NCBI GenBank assembly: GCA_031411495.1
Contig: JANOBD010000178.1
Span: forward strand, 1-5,679
Direction: 5' to 3'
Source of the DNA: JANOBD01 sp031411495
GTDB lineage: Bacteria > Planctomycetota > Phycisphaerae > Tepidisphaerales > Tepidisphaeraceae
Length of the DNA stretch: 5,679 bases
A program made the position numbers and the translations under genes. A model generated the notes under the pieces. The model had not been told where the DNA came from. It made no database searches and saw nothing but the letters and a program-made list of their open reading frames with translations. Shown one piece after another: positions 2,992 to 5,679 of the stretch (its first letter is position 1; each line of letters opens with the position of its first letter).

Positions 2992-5679
2992 AGGTGAAGT
3001 CGACATCAAGTTCACGCTGACTGCCGAGGAGCAGGATGCGCTCAAGGCGCTGCGCGCCACCACCCAGGGCCTCGACGCGATCGAGGGCAAGGCCAAGTCG
3101 GTGTCGCGCGCGCTGGTCGATGTGGAGACCGCGCTTCAGCGACTCGCCAAGGGTCCCCAGTTCCAGGGCTCGGCCAGCAACTCTCAGATCGCCGCCAAGA
3201 CGCTGGGGCATCTGGATCCGGCCACCATCTCCCGCGCGTTTGCAGGCATCGCCGGTCAACGCGGACGCGAAGATCAGAACGCTGGCCTCCGCGCCGAGAT
3301 GGACAAGCTCCGGCAGATGATCCTGTCGTCGCCCGAGCGACAGGCGGGCGCGACGCGGTCGTACGAACGGTACGCGAGTGGATTGGCGGGTCTGCCGGCT
3401 GAAATGCGGCGCAAGGAGTCGCGCTCGCTCAACTCGGTGATCAAGGAGTTCGAGCTGGGCGACGTCTCGGACCCGATCACGAAGCAACTCGGCCGCATCG
3501 TGCGTCAGCGGCTCAAGAACATCTCGGAAGAGATGAAAGCGGCCATCGTCGAGTTCGGCGGCAACAAGGAGCTGATGACGCTCGCGGCCTCGCAGGGCGT
3601 GAACATCGGCAGTTCGTCGTCGGCGAAGCAGTGGATGGCCGACCGTGGTGCGAGGAACCAGCAGATTGCTGAAACGCGGGAGTTCGTTAGCTCGGCAGGA
3701 ATGGCCAACGCCCGATCGAACGCAGTGAGGGCGGCGCAGGATGCCGAAGTCGATCGACTGGTAGCCGGGGTTCGCTCCCAGATTCGATCCGAACGGGTCG
3801 ACACCGTCGCCAGCGGCAGATTCGCCCAGCGCCAGGCGCTCGAGGCGGACATGCGCGCTGGCGAACGATGGGCAGCCGGGGCGTACGACGGACGTGGCAG
3901 ACTCTACGATGGATACAACACTTCGACCGGTGCTGGCGCACGCGGGACGGGAGGCACGCCGCCAGCTGGAAATCTTCTCAGCAGGGCAGGTGGTTTGCTC
4001 GGCGGGGCAATCGGTCTGCTTGGGAAGGTCGGTCAACCGCTGCTGGCGGGTGCCTATTTCGGCAACGAGATGGCGGCTGCCTACAACCAGCGCGTGGGCG
4101 TCGACATGTTCGAATCGCTCAAGGGCATCGAACCCCGATATCGCGAATACATCGGCCTCGAAGACAATTTCACGCGCCAACCGGCGCTGCGCGAACGGGT
4201 GAGAAACAAGGCCCTCTCGATGGGCATGGAGACCGGCGCGACGTCTTCCGTGATCGCCGAGATCGAAGCCGCCGCCGGCTCGATGTCCAAATCCGAGCGA
4301 CGCGATCTGGTCGAATCGACCTTCCGGCTGCACACGATCGGCGGCGGTGATCCCAACACGCTGGCCAGCGGCCTGTTGTCGATGGAAGGGATCTTCGGCA
4401 AGGAAAAGACCGGCGGCGTCGCGCGATCGGCTGCGCTGTTCAAAGCGGCTGCCGACGATGCGAAGTTCAGCGCCACGACGCTCGCCCAGCTCGGGCCGGA
4501 TGCGCTCGCGTACCTCTCCCAGTACGGGTATTCACCCGAGCAGGCGCTGGCGATGCTGGTCGCCCCGTCGATCAAGACGGGCCGGCCGGAAAACTTCTTC
4601 ACCGGCATGAAATACGTCGCCACCGGCATGGGGAACGCCGAGGCCGCAGGCTGGGTCGACAAAGGAGGCTCACTCGAGACAAAGCTCGAGCGGCTCTCGA
4701 AGCGCTCGCCCGAAGAGCTAATGAACACGAGCATGTTCGGCCGCGAAGGGTTCTCGGCCATCACCAACCTCATCGCCACGCGCAAGGACGTGGCGGGCTA
4801 CACCCAGAAGTACAAAGGAATCACCGGCGACAGCCTGATGCGTCGGGAACTCGGCGTGATCGCCGATCCGCTGAACATGATGTCGCGCCTGGCGCAGTCG
4901 GTGGATGTCGTCGGCGGGCAGGGGTACGAGCTGCTCATGGAGCAGGGCGGACCCGAAGGCTACAACCTGGCGGGCAAGGCGCTGGTTCAGCGACTGGCGA
5001 TGGAAGGGCAGAAGCTCGACAACCCGGTGGTCGCGTCGCTGACCGACAAGACCAAGCTCCTCAACCTGCAGATGTACGAGGGGAAGTACGCGAACATGCT
5101 CCTGCCGCACATGCTGCAGGCATTGGCGGGCGAGGGACCATCCGGCGCACTCAAGGCACAGGCGCTGAAACTCGCGACCGGACAGGTTCAACTCGATGAC
5201 GTGGATGTTGCGTCGTGGCAGGGCGTGAAGAACGCGTTCGGCGCGGTCGGGACCGGAAAGGCGCCGGTGATGACCCGCGCCAGCACCGGCGCGGACGCTG
5301 CCGACTATTTGAAGATGGTTTCCAGCCAGCACCTCTTCGGCATGACGGCCGATGAGTACGGGCAGTACATCACCTTGAAGAACAGCGGACGACCTGCCGA
5401 AGCGGAGTCGCTCCGCTCCTCGCTCGTGTCCAAGTACGGCAAGCGCGGCGAGAACCGACTGGTAGACGACGCCAAACAGTCGGCCACAGATATCGCCCGC
5501 GCCAACGAGATCGCTGGCGCGGGGAACAAGGGTCCATACGCCACTATCACTGGCCCGATCGACGCTTACATCGAGGGAATCTCCCACGACGAGAAGAGCC
5601 CGTTCCGCATCAAGGCGGCCGAGCAGGTGCGTGACAAGCTCAACCGGGCGATCCTCACCTACGACAAGGCCAAGGATTA
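2984..5679 (+). CDS. Tape measure protein (partial, continues past the window)
   Basis: ATG 2984 opens a frame with no stop through 898 codons to the edge of the window. The N-terminus (MSEGEVDIKFTLTAEEQDAL, then Ala/Leu/Lys/Arg-rich segments to about residue 230) looks helical and coiled-coil-forming. A Gly/Thr-rich hinge at about 300-330 is followed by a Gly-rich hydrophobic patch at 331-358 (LLSRAGGLLGGAIGLLGKVG then PLLAGAYFG), typical of tape measures. Residues 480-535 (FKAAADDAKFSATTLAQLGP, then YGYSPEQALAML) match the pattern of the TP901-1-like tape measure core, where a helix pair is followed by 'G.s.eea.a.l..l...G'. It spans the tail lumen, sets tail length and is likely ejected with DNA. 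At the known ratio of about 1.5 angstrom per residue, the visible part implies a tail of at least about 130 nm. The start overlaps the chaperone fusion stop. AAACGAAGAA upstream offers only a poor Shine-Dalgarno, so translation is probably coupled. Confidence 0.85.
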   Translation, partial: MSEGEVDIKFTLTAEEQDALKALRATTQGLDAIEGKAKSVSRALVDVETALQRLAKGPQFQGSASNSQIAAKTLGHLDPATISRAFAGIAGQRGREDQNAGLRAEMDKLRQMILSSPERQAGATRSYERYASGLAGLPAEMRRKESRSLNSVIKEFELGDVSDPITKQLGRIVRQRLKNISEEMKAAIVEFGGNKELMTLAASQGVNIGSSSSAKQWMADRGARNQQIAETREFVSSAGMANARSNAVRAAQDAEVDRLVAGVRSQIRSERVDTVASGRFAQRQALEADMRAGERWAAGAYDGRGRLYDGYNTSTGAGARGTGGTPPAGNLLSRAGGLLGGAIGLLGKVGQPLLAGAYFGNEMAAAYNQRVGVDMFESLKGIEPRYREYIGLEDNFTRQPALRERVRNKALSMGMETGATSSVIAEIEAAAGSMSKSERRDLVESTFRLHTIGGGDPNTLASGLLSMEGIFGKEKTGGVARSAALFKAAADDAKFSATTLAQLGPDALAYLSQYGYSPEQALAMLVAPSIKTGRPENFFTGMKYVATGMGNAEAAGWVDKGGSLETKLERLSKRSPEELMNTSMFGREGFSAITNLIATRKDVAGYTQKYKGITGDSLMRRELGVIADPLNMMSRLAQSVDVVGGQGYELLMEQGGPEGYNLAGKALVQRLAMEGQKLDNPVVASLTDKTKLLNLQMYEGKYANMLLPHMLQALAGEGPSGALKAQALKLATGQVQLDDVDVASWQGVKNAFGAVGTGKAPVMTRASTGADAADYLKMVSSQHLFGMTADEYGQYITLKNSGRPAEAESLRSSLVSKYGKRGENRLVDDAKQSATDIARANEIAGAGNKGPYATITGPIDAYIEGISHDEKSPFRIKAAEQVRDKLNRAILTYDKAKD

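Noticed and set aside
2675..4333. A 552-codon open frame on the minus strand
   Set aside because: It lies opposite the chaperone and the tape measure, is extremely Arg/His/Leu-rich, and results from the strong GC bias of the sense codons. The + strand tape measure frame is continuous and has recognisable organisation.
4718..5587. A 289-codon minus-strand open frame (with a 234-codon one at 4081-4785)
   Set aside because: Both are mirror images of the tape measure gene in GC-rich DNA, lack ribosome binding sites of note and have no domain-like sequence.
1..5679. tRNA, rRNA, CRISPR array, transposase or integrase genes
   Set aside because: I looked on both strands and saw no cloverleaf-like sequence, regularly spaced repeats or recombinase motifs. 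Absence is by eye only.

Overview
The window is a stretch of tail genes from a siphovirus-like phage or prophage. It is GC-rich (for example 40 of 60 bases in 301-360) and almost everything confident is read on the + strand. The order is typical of long, flexible, non-contractile tails: end of an upstream gene (1-52), a tail tube/major tail protein (106-1020), a small structural-type protein (1071-1316), a tail assembly chaperone (2105-2923, with a -1 frameshift product to 2991), and a tape measure protein (2984 to beyond 5679). The host cannot be fixed from this sequence. The high GC and strong GC preference at third codon positions fit many Planctomycetota, Actinobacteria or Proteobacteria, and a planctomycete-type host is only a weak guess.

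Two recoding signals stand out. First, the tail tube frame stops at an in-frame TAG (589-591), then stays open in the same frame for another 142 codons to a TGA at 1018-1020. The two halves are homologous to each other, so the TAG sits at the junction of a tandem domain duplication, at a place where the first copy has Tyr. No ATG, GTG or TTG occurs in frame for 56 codons after the TAG, so the second copy can only be made whole by reading through it. Either this tail makes a one-domain (161 aa) and a two-domain (304 aa) tube protein from one gene, or the TAG is a suppressed or lethal mutation or a sequencing error. Second, the chaperone gene carries an A AAA AAA G slippery site (2818-2824), directly after a -1-frame stop. 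It is followed by a protein-like -1 frame that runs to 2991 and overlaps the tape measure start. This is the lambda G/GT arrangement.

Between the small protein and the chaperone lies 1317-2104. It has lower GC (33/60 in 1801-1860, 30/60 in 1921-1980) and looks like a cargo ('moron') insertion. It holds a cluster of nested inverted repeats with pseudoknot topology (1351-1443), a gene for a small membrane-anchored Ser/Thr/Pro-rich protein (1465-1797), and a doubtful opposing ORF (1745-1990).

The genes would work together as follows: the tube protein polymerises around the tape measure, which sets tail length, while the chaperone and its frameshifted form keep the tape measure soluble and recruit tube subunits. 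No tRNA, rRNA, CRISPR, IS transposase or clear intrinsic terminator was seen.
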